DNA of 64,000 nucleotides from contig JAJDJJ010000003.1 in assembly GCA_030267125.1 (NCBI GenBank), positions 1 through 64,000 of the forward strand, written 5' to 3'. The position numbers and the translations under genes are program-made. Shown here one piece after another: positions 19,393-29,139 of this stretch; positions within the stretch are counted from its first letter, which is position 1; every line of letters starts with the position of its first letter. The DNA comes from Bacteroidales bacterium OttesenSCG-928-B11 (GTDB lineage: Bacteria; Bacteroidota; Bacteroidia; Bacteroidales; WCHB1-69). Under the pieces are notes generated by a model, which ran no database searches, had not been told where the DNA came from, and saw only the letters and a program-made list of their open reading frames with translations.

Positions 19393-19438
19393 TCTCTCCA
19401 TTTTCAACTCTCAATTCTCAATTCTCAATCCTCAACTA
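19393..19438. repeat. Same repeat family in the pstC-pstS intergenic gap
   Basis: ctctccattttcaactctcaattctcaattctcaatcctcaac. Confidence 0.8.
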
Positions 19439-20263
19439 CTTTCCAATGAATCCTATCTCTGAAACGATCTTCTGTCCTTCGGCAGAAAGAACAAAGTCGA
19501 TAAATGCCTTTACTTTAGCCTCGGATTTTGTATCATAATAATAGTATAATGGTCTGACAATGGGATAAGTTTCGTTTTTTGCATTAGCGATAGACGGTTG
19601 TACAAATGTTTTTCCACCATCATACGAAACATGAATGGCTTTTACGCTTTTATTCAAATAGGCCAATCCCACATAACCAATAGCTCCTTTGGTTTGACTG
19701 ATAGACTGCACAATGGCTCCGGTCGCAGGCATGCTCATGATGCCGGGCATATAGTTTTTCTTGTTCAAAACGCTTTCTTTGAAAAACTCATACGTACCTG
19801 AAGATGTCTCGCGAGAATAAGGAACAATCGCCATATCAGCACCTCCGACTTCTTTCCAGTTTTTGATTTTCCCGGTAAAAATGCCCTCTAATTGTTCACG
19901 GGTAAGATTGGTTACTTTGTTGGTTGGGTGCACAATTACAGCTAAGGCATCATAAGCTACAGTTACTTCTTTTACTGTTTTGCCTTTTTCTTGTAATTTC
20001 TTTTTCTCATCGAATTTTATTTTACGGGAAAGTTGCGCCAAATCGGTAGTTCCTTCCATTAAGGCGGAGATTCCGACGCCGCTTCCGCCACCTGTTACGG
20101 TTACGGTTTTTGAAGGATTCTTTTTCATAAATGCTTCGGCTTCTTTTTGAGAAAGAGGCAACATCGTATCCGAACCCTTGATTTTTTGCGCCTGTATTTC
20201 AAATACTGAAGCTGCTAAAATCATTACAGCTAAAATGGTTGCTTTTAAAATTTGTGTTCTCAT
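19436..20263 (-). CDS. pstS: Phosphate ABC transporter substrate-binding protein PstS
   Basis: KIKGSDTMLPLSQKEAEAFM, GGGSGVGISALMEGTTDLAQLSRKI, SRETSSGTYEFFKE. Confidence 0.94.
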   Translation of the reverse strand: MRTQILKATILAVMILAASVFEIQAQKIKGSDTMLPLSQKEAEAFMKKNPSKTVTVTGGGSGVGISALMEGTTDLAQLSRKIKFDEKKKLQEKGKTVKEVTVAYDALAVIVHPTNKVTNLTREQLEGIFTGKIKNWKEVGGADMAIVPYSRETSSGTYEFFKESVLNKKNYMPGIMSMPATGAIVQSISQTKGAIGYVGLAYLNKSVKAIHVSYDGGKTFVQPSIANAKNETYPIVRPLYYYYDTKSEAKVKAFIDFVLSAEGQKIVSEIGFIGK

Positions 20264-20316
20264 TTTTCTTTAATTTTCTTGTTAATTCTTATTGTGATAT
20301 TGATCATCATTTTTCA

Positions 20317-20379
20317 CGGCAAAAGTAGAATGCGATAGTTACAATATGGCATAGGAATTGTTACCGTTTGGTTAAGAAT
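20317..20379 (-). promoter_or_regulatory. pstS promoter with Pho-box-like half-sites
   Basis: Minus strand CTTAACC-AAAC-GGTAACA-ATTC-CTATGCC-ATAT-TGTAACT then TACTTTTG; TAAC at 11-bp multiples. Confidence 0.75.
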
Positions 20380-20395
20380 AATTTCTCTGTGAAAT

Positions 20396-20812
20396 TTATA
20401 TTGTGTAATCTAAGTATAAATCCCATTCAAATCCTTCGCCCGGATCCGGCAATCCGATGGGGAGCCTCCGGAAAGGTTTGCCCTTGGATACAACACCAAG
20501 CAAGCTGTCGTTTCCAATGAAACCTCCCCATTTCACCAAAGGCAGGAAAGTGGTGTTCTCTTCCCAAATCAGAGGCATGTGGCGGGAACTCACCCAGTAT
20601 CGATCGGCGTCATCCAATGTTTCCTCGTTACTCCTGAATTTTAACGGCGCACCGTGCAATGAAATGGTATCAAGAATTTTTTGCTGTCTGTTAACAACCA
20701 ACATTGTGGCATCGTAACAACCACGCATGTATGTGGCATTAAAACAGAGTAAAATGGGAATAACCGGGGATACAAATATTGCAATTAAGACAAGTGCATT
20801 CAGGTGGGACAA
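20396..20812 (-). CDS. Hypothetical protein with N-terminal hydrophobic segment
   Basis: 138-aa ORF with no recognised family; antisense to a shorter ORF. Confidence 0.5.
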   Translation of the reverse strand: MSHLNALVLIAIFVSPVIPILLCFNATYMRGCYDATMLVVNRQQKILDTISLHGAPLKFRSNEETLDDADRYWVSSRHMPLIWEENTTFLPLVKWGGFIGNDSLLGVVSKGKPFRRLPIGLPDPGEGFEWDLYLDYTI

Positions 20813-20911
20813 ATCAAAAACTTTCCAGGAGTTTTTGATCTACCCTATTCTCATGAGCATATCAATTAATCTTTAATCATTATCTTTGCAGCCGCTAAAA
20901 AAACTCTCTTT

Positions 20912-22414
20912 ATGTTCAGAAGGTTGTATTGGATCATTATCATCGCTCTGTTTGCCGGTCGTTTGGCGGCACAAGAGCCGGTAGATTCAAGCCATTACAA
21001 AATCTTCTATTATCCAAACGGACAAAAATCCAGCGAGGGTCTTCTTATTGATGGGAAACCGGATGGATATTGGAAATCCTACAGCCCGGAAGGCATTTTG
21101 CTTTCGGAAGGAAACCGTAAAAATTTCGAACTGGACAGTACGTGGAAGTTTTATTCAAAAAAAGGGGATATCACACTCATCATCAACTATAAAGCAGGTA
21201 TAAAAAACGGGGAACGAATTGAGTTTCTGCCTGACGAATTTACTGTTGAATATTGGAAAGAAGACACGCTACTTTCACCCGTCATCACCTATTATCCTGA
21301 TTCATCGATCAAAAGGATTACACCTTATAGTGAAGGGAGATTACACGGCATTGAAAAAGAGTACAACCGAGACAGCGTCATCGTTGCCGTAACCACCTAT
21401 TACCGCGGCGTTTTGATTCGCAAGGAATTTATCAACAGAACCGATAATTTCGGTTATAAACAAGGAAATTGGAAATATTTTCGGGAGAATGGGAATCTTT
21501 GTTTAGAGGGCAGTTATCGAAACGATAAAAAACATGGGTTTTTCAAATATTATGATGAAAACGGGGAGTTTGAAAGGATTGAAAAATATGAAAACGACGA
21601 GTTGATTGCCGATGCGGAAGAGACAAAGGTTTTGGATCGCAAGGTCAATTATCACGCCAATGGCCGGCCTAAAATCATAGCCACCTATTATAATGATGTG
21701 CCCGATGGCATCCGGCGGGAGTTCGATACCGCGGGAAATGTAATCCAAGGTTATGTATTTAGCAACGGTGTGCTTCGTTTTGAGGGCGTTACGGATATGA
21801 ATGGCAAAAGGCAAGGCGACTGGAAAGAATACTACCCCACCGGTGAACTTCGCTGGAGTGGGAAATACCGCAACTCGCTGCCAATCGGAGAGTGGAAATT
21901 CCATTTCCAAGATCAAACCATAGAGGTAGTTGGAAGATACAATAACAAAGGCGAGAAAATCGGGGAATGGATATGGCACTATTCAGACGGATCGGTACTA
22001 CGCATTGAAAATTACGAAGTTGGAGAAATGGAAGGGCCTTTTACGGAATATGACGAAGAGGGACGAGTTATTGCCAAAGGGGAATACCTCGGCAATGAGA
22101 AGGAAGGCGAATGGCTTTACCTGCACGGCACTGTAACCGAAAAAGGACGTTATTACGACGGGCAACGCGAGGACATTTGGAAAACATGGTTCCAAGACGG
22201 CACATTAGCTTCGGAAATCTATTATGACGCAGATGTGCCTTCCGGAAAGTTCACCTACTATTGGGAAAATGGAAAAATTAGAATGACAGGAAAATACGAA
22301 GGCGGCGAACCGGCGGGGATTTGGTATAAATATGATGAACAAGGAAACTTGATTCTCTCCGTCGTTTATCGTAATGGGAAAGAATATCAATGGAATAGCT
22401 ACGTAATAGATTAA
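20912..22414 (+). CDS. MORN/YwqK-like repeat protein, exported
   Basis: Tandem 'Y.NG.....G....G.W..Y...G' repeats; signal peptide LFAGRLAAQ. Confidence 0.88.
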   Translation: MFRRLYWIIIIALFAGRLAAQEPVDSSHYKIFYYPNGQKSSEGLLIDGKPDGYWKSYSPEGILLSEGNRKNFELDSTWKFYSKKGDITLIINYKAGIKNGERIEFLPDEFTVEYWKEDTLLSPVITYYPDSSIKRITPYSEGRLHGIEKEYNRDSVIVAVTTYYRGVLIRKEFINRTDNFGYKQGNWKYFRENGNLCLEGSYRNDKKHGFFKYYDENGEFERIEKYENDELIADAEETKVLDRKVNYHANGRPKIIATYYNDVPDGIRREFDTAGNVIQGYVFSNGVLRFEGVTDMNGKRQGDWKEYYPTGELRWSGKYRNSLPIGEWKFHFQDQTIEVVGRYNNKGEKIGEWIWHYSDGSVLRIENYEVGEMEGPFTEYDEEGRVIAKGEYLGNEKEGEWLYLHGTVTEKGRYYDGQREDIWKTWFQDGTLASEIYYDADVPSGKFTYYWENGKIRMTGKYEGGEPAGIWYKYDEQGNLILSVVYRNGKEYQWNSYVID

Positions 22415-22439
22415 AAAAACAGATTTTAAATAACAAATA

Positions 22440-24017
22440 ATGGATATTAAGAAATTAACTTTTCTACTCATAACAACCCTATTTTTAACCTCCACTTTTG
22501 CGCAGAACAATTTACCGGCACCCATACCGCCGGACTCGATTCATCGCCCTTCCGATGCGGACATCTATGAAAACATGTTGATCCGCAACTTGGATAATAT
22601 GATGGAAGAGTGGTATGTGCAACGCGAAGTTACCAATGCACAGAGTGTATTGTGCAAATTGAAAGACGACACCACCTCCGTGGCCAACAACGATTCACTC
22701 TATGCCGTCCGATTGCGTAGCATATCAACCGTTATCCCACTGGCTTACAACGACAAAGTAAAACGCTGGATTGAGCTTTACTCCGAAAAGAGGAAGCGTT
22801 CCTCCTCTGCGATGCTGGGTCTGGCGCAATACTATTTCCCATGGATGAAAGAGATTTTCGACAAATATAATGTTCCTGAAGAGTTAATTTACATGACGAT
22901 TATCGAATCGGCATTGAACCCAAACGCAGTTTCGAAGGCCGGTGCTACCGGCATCTGGCAGTTCATGTACACCACGGGAAAGATGTACGGTTTGGAAGTA
23001 AATACTTTCGTGGATGACCGGCGTGATCCTTACAAAGCCACGGATGCCGCTGCCCGCCACCTTCGCGATCTCTACAACATCTTCAACGATTGGGGGTTGG
23101 CTATCGCCGCTTACAATTGCGGCCCTGCCAACGTACGCAAGGCGATCACCCGCGCAGGAGGTGGGAAACACGACTTTTGGTCGCTATCACGCTTCCTACC
23201 TAAGGAAACGCAAAACTACTTTCCCGCCTACATCGGCGCCTTCTATCTAATGGAATACCACAACCTGCACGGCATCAAACCTGCTAACATCTCTATCCCC
23301 TCCACAGTGGACACGGTGATGGTTGCCAAAGAGCTGCATTTGGAACAACTCTCCACCACGCTGGAACTCAACTACGACGAAGTAAAACTGTTAAACCCCC
23401 AATACAAACGATTAGTGGTACCGGCATTCGCCGAACCTTACCCACTCCGATTAAAAGTCCCCGATATGATCCGTTACATGGAGCTGAAAGATTCTGTGCA
23501 CGCATACAACTACGAGGTCTATTTTTCTCCTTTGAAAGTATACGAAAATCAGTTCACCGGTAAAGAAGACCCTTCGTTGAAGACCGGCAAAATTTACCAC
23601 ACCGTAAAAAAGGGTGAGACACTATCGCGAATCGCCAACGATCATCATCTTTCGGTTTATGAACTGAAAAAAATGAATAAGCTGACCAGCAACACTATCA
23701 AAATCGGACAACGGTTATTGGTTGGTTACAAAGTAATCGAGGAGAAGAAACCCGAAGATAAACCGATGACGGTAGCGGCTGAAAATGAAGCAACATTAGC
23801 CGGTATTACAGCCGATTCGACCACACTTGCTGCTCCATGCGACACCCTGCTCACCAAAATCGAACCCCAAACCACTTACACCGTACAAAAAGGCGACACA
23901 TTCTACAGTATTTCCAAAAAAGTGGGTGTCAGCCCGCAAAGATTAGCCGAATACAACGAGATTACCAATATGAACCAATTGTCAATTGGACAGAAGTTAA
24001 AAATCCCCTTAGATTAG
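22440..24017 (+). CDS. Lytic transglycosylase with two C-terminal LysM domains (MltD-like)
   Basis: SLT motif ESALNPNAVSKAGATGIWQFMYTTGKMYGL; LysM YHTVKKGETLSRIANDHHLS and YTVQKGDTFYSISKKVGVS. Confidence 0.93.
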   Translation: MDIKKLTFLLITTLFLTSTFAQNNLPAPIPPDSIHRPSDADIYENMLIRNLDNMMEEWYVQREVTNAQSVLCKLKDDTTSVANNDSLYAVRLRSISTVIPLAYNDKVKRWIELYSEKRKRSSSAMLGLAQYYFPWMKEIFDKYNVPEELIYMTIIESALNPNAVSKAGATGIWQFMYTTGKMYGLEVNTFVDDRRDPYKATDAAARHLRDLYNIFNDWGLAIAAYNCGPANVRKAITRAGGGKHDFWSLSRFLPKETQNYFPAYIGAFYLMEYHNLHGIKPANISIPSTVDTVMVAKELHLEQLSTTLELNYDEVKLLNPQYKRLVVPAFAEPYPLRLKVPDMIRYMELKDSVHAYNYEVYFSPLKVYENQFTGKEDPSLKTGKIYHTVKKGETLSRIANDHHLSVYELKKMNKLTSNTIKIGQRLLVGYKVIEEKKPEDKPMTVAAENEATLAGITADSTTLAAPCDTLLTKIEPQTTYTVQKGDTFYSISKKVGVSPQRLAEYNEITNMNQLSIGQKLKIPLD

Positions 24018-24020
24018 TTT

Positions 24021-25178
24021 ATGTTATTTAGAGATGTGATGGTTGACGAAAACATCAAAAAGCAATTAATCAACCAAGTAAAGAGCAATAGAATCAGTCA
24101 TGCACAACTTTTCCTCTCACAACCGGGGGGAGAAGGTTTTGCGCTGGCAGTGGCATACGCGCAATACCTGTCTTGCAGCGACAAGCAAGAGCACGACTCC
24201 TGCGGCGTTTGTCCATCCTGCCAAAAGTATATCAAATTAGCCCACCCCGACTTGCATCTCTATTTTCCAAATGCCATCACGAAGGATGTAAAAAAAGATC
24301 CTGATTCCAGGCAATTTACGAAAGAGTTCATCCAGTTCGTGCAAAACAACAATTACCATATCAACCTGGATGATTGGTTATCGCATTTGGATGCGGAGAA
24401 TAAACAGGCATCGATCAACATCCGCGATTGTGTCAACATCATCGAAGAGAACGGAAATCGATCATACGAAGGTGGATATAAGGTGTTCATCCTTTGGATG
24501 GTGGAACGACTTTTCCACTCCGCCGCTCCTAAATTGCTAAAAACGCTGGAGGAACCAGAGAGGAACACGCTTTTTGTCCTCATTTCCGAAAATCCGGACA
24601 AGATCCTAACGACTATACAGTCCCGCGCACAACTCATCAAACTACCCAAACTCTCGGAAGAGATGATTGCGCAACAGTTAATGCAAGAGTATTCCATCAG
24701 TCATGAAGTGGCACGCGATATTGCCGTGCTCAGCGACGGGAATTATCATTTAGCCCTATCGCTTTTCCAAGATCAAGGTGAAATGGGCAAACTGCAGGAT
24801 TACTGCGCAAAATTGCTGGACAGTCTCAACTCCTTTGTCACTACCGCTAACAAAACGCATATCGATTTCATCGGCGTCAATAATGTCTTCCAAGAAATTG
24901 TCGGTGGCGGTCGTGAAAACCAGAAACAGTTCATCGGATATCTCCTATCGCTTTTCCGCAAGATGTTACTCCACAACACCCACAACAACCCCGTCTTGAA
25001 GCTGACCGAAAAAGAGAAAGCGCTGCTTGCCAGTTACGCCAATCTCATCACGCTACGCAACATCACTCCGATCGTCAAAGAGTGTAACGAGGCGATCTAT
25101 CACATCGAGCGCAATGGCAATTCGAACATTATCTTCAATGATTTGTATTTGAAGTTAGCTGAAATTATGAAATCTTAA
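24021..25178 (+). CDS. holB: DNA polymerase III delta-prime subunit
   Basis: RISHAQLFLSQPGGEGFALAVAYAQYLSC, zinc-module cysteines CGVCPSCQK, KLLKTLEEPERNTLFVLIS. Confidence 0.9.
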   Translation: MLFRDVMVDENIKKQLINQVKSNRISHAQLFLSQPGGEGFALAVAYAQYLSCSDKQEHDSCGVCPSCQKYIKLAHPDLHLYFPNAITKDVKKDPDSRQFTKEFIQFVQNNNYHINLDDWLSHLDAENKQASINIRDCVNIIEENGNRSYEGGYKVFILWMVERLFHSAAPKLLKTLEEPERNTLFVLISENPDKILTTIQSRAQLIKLPKLSEEMIAQQLMQEYSISHEVARDIAVLSDGNYHLALSLFQDQGEMGKLQDYCAKLLDSLNSFVTTANKTHIDFIGVNNVFQEIVGGGRENQKQFIGYLLSLFRKMLLHNTHNNPVLKLTEKEKALLASYANLITLRNITPIVKECNEAIYHIERNGNSNIIFNDLYLKLAEIMKS

Positions 25179-25190
25179 AAACTTATAATT

Positions 25191-25757
25191 ATGAAAAGAA
25201 AAACACTTTTATCTATTTTAATTGCTTTTATCGTACTTACGACTTTTTCCTCCTGCAAGGAGGAAGTGCCCCCCATGCTTGGGTATTGGAAGTGCACGGG
25301 TATCGGCGCTAATGTATTGGGAACAAGCACATCAACCATTGGCGAAGACATGCTAAAATACTTCAGTATCAGTTATGCCGGCGTGGGCACTTCAGGCGTT
25401 TACGCCCGTGTTGGCGCTGACGATCTGAACGCTGTTGCTTCGCTGGCAACCTCAACAGGCATTTCCGCTTGGAAAGAGTTCTTGACCACCGGCAAATACA
25501 CTTATGATGCCACAGCCGGAACCATTACCCACACCTCGAAAGGTGAAAGTAAAACTTACAAATACTCCATTTCCAACAACGGCAAGACGTTAAAATTGGT
25601 TGAAGCAAATGATAACGTCGGCTCCTCTTCCGCCTTAAATAGCGCGTTAGACATTCTGAACAACTTGCTTGGCACCGATGCCAACACTACTGTAGGGGTG
25701 GAATATACGTATGAAAAACTGAGCGGTGAAGATGCCTTCAACGCATTGAAACTATAG
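25191..25757 (+). CDS. DUF4923-like lipoprotein
   Basis: Lipobox TFSSCKEE; LGYWKCTGIGANVLGTS. Confidence 0.72.
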   Translation: MKRKTLLSILIAFIVLTTFSSCKEEVPPMLGYWKCTGIGANVLGTSTSTIGEDMLKYFSISYAGVGTSGVYARVGADDLNAVASLATSTGISAWKEFLTTGKYTYDATAGTITHTSKGESKTYKYSISNNGKTLKLVEANDNVGSSSALNSALDILNNLLGTDANTTVGVEYTYEKLSGEDAFNALKL

Positions 25758-25777
25758 GGCATTTCGTTTCGCAACTA

Positions 25778-26950
25778 CTAACCCTTTATCACCGCTATCG
25801 GGCTCAGCTCGGTTCTTATCTTCACTAAATCCTGTTGCAATTCCATCACTTTGGAGATCTCTTTGTATGCCGATGCCGCCTCCTCCAAATCTGATTTTCC
25901 ACGGATGGAGTGGATGATGCCCCGCTCGTCAAGTTTGCGTTTCTCCTCCTCCAAATCTAACTCCCTGACAGCTTTCGCGCGGCTCATCGTCCGGCCGGCG
26001 CCATGCGAGCACGACATAAAGCTCTCGGGATTCCCCAGTCCTTCCACGATGTAGGATTTCGTTCCTTGTGATCCGGGAATAATGCCGATCTCCCCTGTAA
26101 AAGCAGAAGTTGCCCCTTTGCGATGCACAATAACCTTCTCTCCAAAATGCTCCTCCCACGCCGCATAGTTGTGCGCGATATTAATCATCGGTTCATACTC
26201 CACGCCCAATATTTCATGACCCACAACTTCCTGGATACGCTCCATCATCAACTGGCGGTTAGAAAAAGCGAACGAAACACAGTACAGCATCTCTTGATAA
26301 TACTGCTTTGCCGCCTCCGTATTAAAGGGCAGAAAGGCCAGATCCCATTTCGGATCGACGGCGGAATACCAAGAGGCATTCAGATTTTTGGCAACGTTAT
26401 TATAGTGCTCCGCCACTTTCAATCCGATATTGCGACTTCCGGAGTGGATCATAATCCAAAGCATACCCGTTTCATCTTTCTGAAGTTCTATAAAATGATT
26501 CCCGCCTCCAAGCGTGCCGATCTGCTTCAAAGCAGAGTTGTATTGATTTCTCACTATAAAAAGTTTATCAATATCGAAATCTTGCGGCATCCTGCTTTCA
26601 TTCTGCTTTTCTTTATGATGATTGAATCCCAGCGGAACGCGATCTCTCACGCCTTTCATGATCTTCTTTATGATTTCGGGAGAAAGAGTTTTCACTGAAA
26701 CATTGGTCTTCACTGCGCACATTCCACAGCCAATATCCACACCCACGGCATTGGGTATAATTACGCCCTGGGTTGCCAAAACGCCACCGATAGGCATGCC
26801 GTAACCCTGATGTGTATCGGGCATCAGGCAAACATGCTTAAACGCAAAGGGCAGATTTGCCAAGTTCTTAGCTTGTTTGATAGAGCCCTCTTCGGCATCG
26901 TCCAACCACATCTTAATGGGGATTCGTTCAGTTGATATTACTTGTTGCAT
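25778..26950 (-). CDS. rtcB: RtcB-family RNA ligase
   Basis: MPDTHQGYGMPIGGVLA, NAVGVDIGCGMCAV, LGGGNHFIEL, SCSHGAGRTMSR. Confidence 0.95.
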   Translation of the reverse strand: MQQVISTERIPIKMWLDDAEEGSIKQAKNLANLPFAFKHVCLMPDTHQGYGMPIGGVLATQGVIIPNAVGVDIGCGMCAVKTNVSVKTLSPEIIKKIMKGVRDRVPLGFNHHKEKQNESRMPQDFDIDKLFIVRNQYNSALKQIGTLGGGNHFIELQKDETGMLWIMIHSGSRNIGLKVAEHYNNVAKNLNASWYSAVDPKWDLAFLPFNTEAAKQYYQEMLYCVSFAFSNRQLMMERIQEVVGHEILGVEYEPMINIAHNYAAWEEHFGEKVIVHRKGATSAFTGEIGIIPGSQGTKSYIVEGLGNPESFMSCSHGAGRTMSRAKAVRELDLEEEKRKLDERGIIHSIRGKSDLEEAASAYKEISKVMELQQDLVKIRTELSPIAVIKG

Positions 26951-27525
26951 GATGATATATTATACGGCAAATCCTATTTTTCTTTGCTCTTGATTTTTGT
27001 ACAGAAACTCACAATAAAATGCTATTGTTTCACATCGTCTGGCAGATTTTCCCCACATTATTATATTTATTTTTCTAACAACCAATCTATTACATTTATC
27101 TTTTGTATTCCTTTATAACTTGTTTCAGGTTCAACATCGGTAGTGAGTAGAATTCGACGATTAAAATACAAATGTCATCCAAAACCTGTGATTCCGTACA
27201 AGTTTTGGCTAAAAATATTTTTGACTTTCGACCTTTTAATTTCAAGCTGGATTGTCCACAAACTTGCCACAACGGTTTCATACATGCAAAAATACACACT
27301 TTCTACGTCAATGAGAATACAGATAGTCAGTATTTCCCAAAAAAACATTTTTATTTCAGGATGAGAATATTTCTTTGCAAGTAGTGCTGTGGTTTGGCAT
27401 ATCCTTATTTTAGTTTTGCCGCTGAAAAGACACATAAGCAAAACAAGGAGATGTTGCGCCTTTTTATTTCTGAGCAACCGGAAGTGCCGAAAGCCGTAAA
27501 TGTAGGCAGTGGAAAATCAATAATT

Positions 27526-27870
27526 ATGGAAAAAGGTAAAGTTGAAATGTTTATGATCTCTAATGGCAATAAATTTCCGACAGAAAATTTAAAGTCGATT
27601 AAAGAATCTTTAGAAAAAATGAGTGATGATAACGGCGTATTCTTGCACTCCCTATCTTTAAGCTCTCCCACAACCGCATTGGTGTTAGGGATTTTATTTG
27701 GAGCTGACAGGATCTATCTTGGACAGATCGGACTTGGGTTATTCAAAATTGCAACCATGTTTTTCTTGGTGGGTTTACTGTGGTGGTTTATTGACTTGTT
27801 CTCCATTTTAAGGCGGGCAAAAGAACATAATTTTGAGAAATTTAGTAAAATCACCGCTTATAGTCGTTAG
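27526..27870 (+). CDS. TM2-domain protein (start corrected from 27394)
   Basis: MEKGKVEMFMISNGNKFPTENLKSIKESLEKM then TM2-like segment GILFGADRIYLGQIGLGLFKI. Confidence 0.8.
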   Translation: MEKGKVEMFMISNGNKFPTENLKSIKESLEKMSDDNGVFLHSLSLSSPTTALVLGILFGADRIYLGQIGLGLFKIATMFFLVGLLWWFIDLFSILRRAKEHNFEKFSKITAYSR

Positions 27871-28041
27871 CTGTTTTTTGACAGATAGCATAGTAAAAGG
27901 CCTGTAAATATTTTTTTGTGAACTATTTTAACTAATCAAATCTAATATTATATTTGCATGGAAAATTTAGGAAGAAATATCGCAAAAGATATTGCATGAC
28001 TAAACGATTGCAACGATTTACTCACACTAAAAAATAACAAT

Positions 28042-28995
28042 ATGAAAAAAATAGAGAATCTATCAAGCATAATAGGGAAAATTCCAAAAGAGGGAGATAT
28101 AAAAATAAATCCATTAGACACTTCTTATGGGAAACATGAAAATACGCATTCTGACCTGATTGTCAAGTTCTTAAAAGCTGACATAGCATTGGCGCAATCA
28201 TTTTTTAAAATAGTGCTAAAGCAGGAATGGCCTAATGCAGAATTAAAAGTATCAAGAGAAAAAGGACGAATTGATATTTTAATTGAGTATGGGAAGAACG
28301 AATCTATTATCATAGAAAATAAGATTAATGCATCTGATCAACCAAAACAGTTGCAAAATTATCATGAATACACTTTAAATCATAAAGGTACAAAACCACG
28401 TATTTTCTACCTAACTCCTTATGGCACTAATCCAAGTGAAGATTCAAAAGGCGATTTGGAGGTGAAATGCATCAGCTATGAAAATGATATCCTTTCGTGG
28501 TTAGAAGAATTCAAGACAGAGGATCAGGCTCTAAAACATGCTATCCAATTTTATATAGAATTAATTCGTAAAACAATAAACAGAAATAAATATATGACAG
28601 ACATTTTAAAGAAAATTTTCACCGGAGAAAATAACCATGCGAAAGAAGCTATTAATTTGTACTTAGCCATGAATGGCAAGAATTTCTTAGATATTCCGGA
28701 AATAAAAGAGAAATTTGAAAACCTGATATATATCTGCGTTTCAAACAATCATGAACCAGAAGACTGGGCAGATACGAAAGATAACTGCAGAGAATTAAGT
28801 GATCTTGATAATAACATTGATTTTTATATTACAGGGTCATCGATATATGCAGAAAAAAACAATAGTGTGCGTTTGGGAGAAGAGATCCGATGCAATGATC
28901 TTGGCGATGAAAATCTCTGCTATTTATTAGCAGGTGAGACAGAAGATATCCAGAGATGGGTTGATCATATTTACAAAGAAGCAGAGGCAGAATAG
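28042..28995 (+). CDS. PD-(D/E)XK nuclease superfamily protein (PDDEXK_4-like)
   Basis: GRIDILIEYGKNESIIIENKINASDQPKQLQNYHEY catalytic-type motif. Confidence 0.82.
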   Translation: MKKIENLSSIIGKIPKEGDIKINPLDTSYGKHENTHSDLIVKFLKADIALAQSFFKIVLKQEWPNAELKVSREKGRIDILIEYGKNESIIIENKINASDQPKQLQNYHEYTLNHKGTKPRIFYLTPYGTNPSEDSKGDLEVKCISYENDILSWLEEFKTEDQALKHAIQFYIELIRKTINRNKYMTDILKKIFTGENNHAKEAINLYLAMNGKNFLDIPEIKEKFENLIYICVSNNHEPEDWADTKDNCRELSDLDNNIDFYITGSSIYAEKNNSVRLGEEIRCNDLGDENLCYLLAGETEDIQRWVDHIYKEAEAE

Positions 28996-29020
28996 ATCTT
29001 TTTTCAGATAAGAAAAATGA

Positions 29021-29053
29021 AAAAGGGTTGCGAGTTACACTTGCGACCCTTTT
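29021..29053 (+). terminator. Terminator-like hairpin after nuclease gene
   Basis: AAAAGGGTTGCGAG-TTACA-CTTGCGACCCTTTT. Confidence 0.65.
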
Positions 29054-29071
29054 GCTTTTTAAAGCTGACCT

Positions 29072-29106
29072 ATGCCCTATTTTGGCAGAGATGATCTCTA
29101 TTTTTG
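29072..29106 (+). promoter_or_regulatory. Promoter of the 264-aa ORF with WYL-operator-like palindrome
   Basis: ATGCC-CTATTTT-GGCAg (29072-29088), then 10 nt, then TATTTTTG (29099-29106). Confidence 0.6.
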
Positions 29107-29139
29107 CACCAATAAATGTAATTTAAAAAAACTCAAAAA

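Noticed and set aside
20912-22414. YwqK-like protein as a toxin-antitoxin component
   Set aside because: MORN/YwqK repeat proteins are often labelled 'antitoxin' by annotation transfer; no toxin partner is present.
25778-26950. RtcB as part of an RNA-repair defence module
   Set aside because: No archease, RtcR or toxin partner is nearby; neighbours are a lipoprotein and a TM2 protein, so treated as ordinary.
27096-27480. Small overlapping ORFs in the rtcB-TM2 intergenic region as genes or a transposase remnant
   Set aside because: No recognisable protein motif on either strand; a TAGTTTTG promoter for the TM2 gene explains part of the region; the rest is left unassigned.
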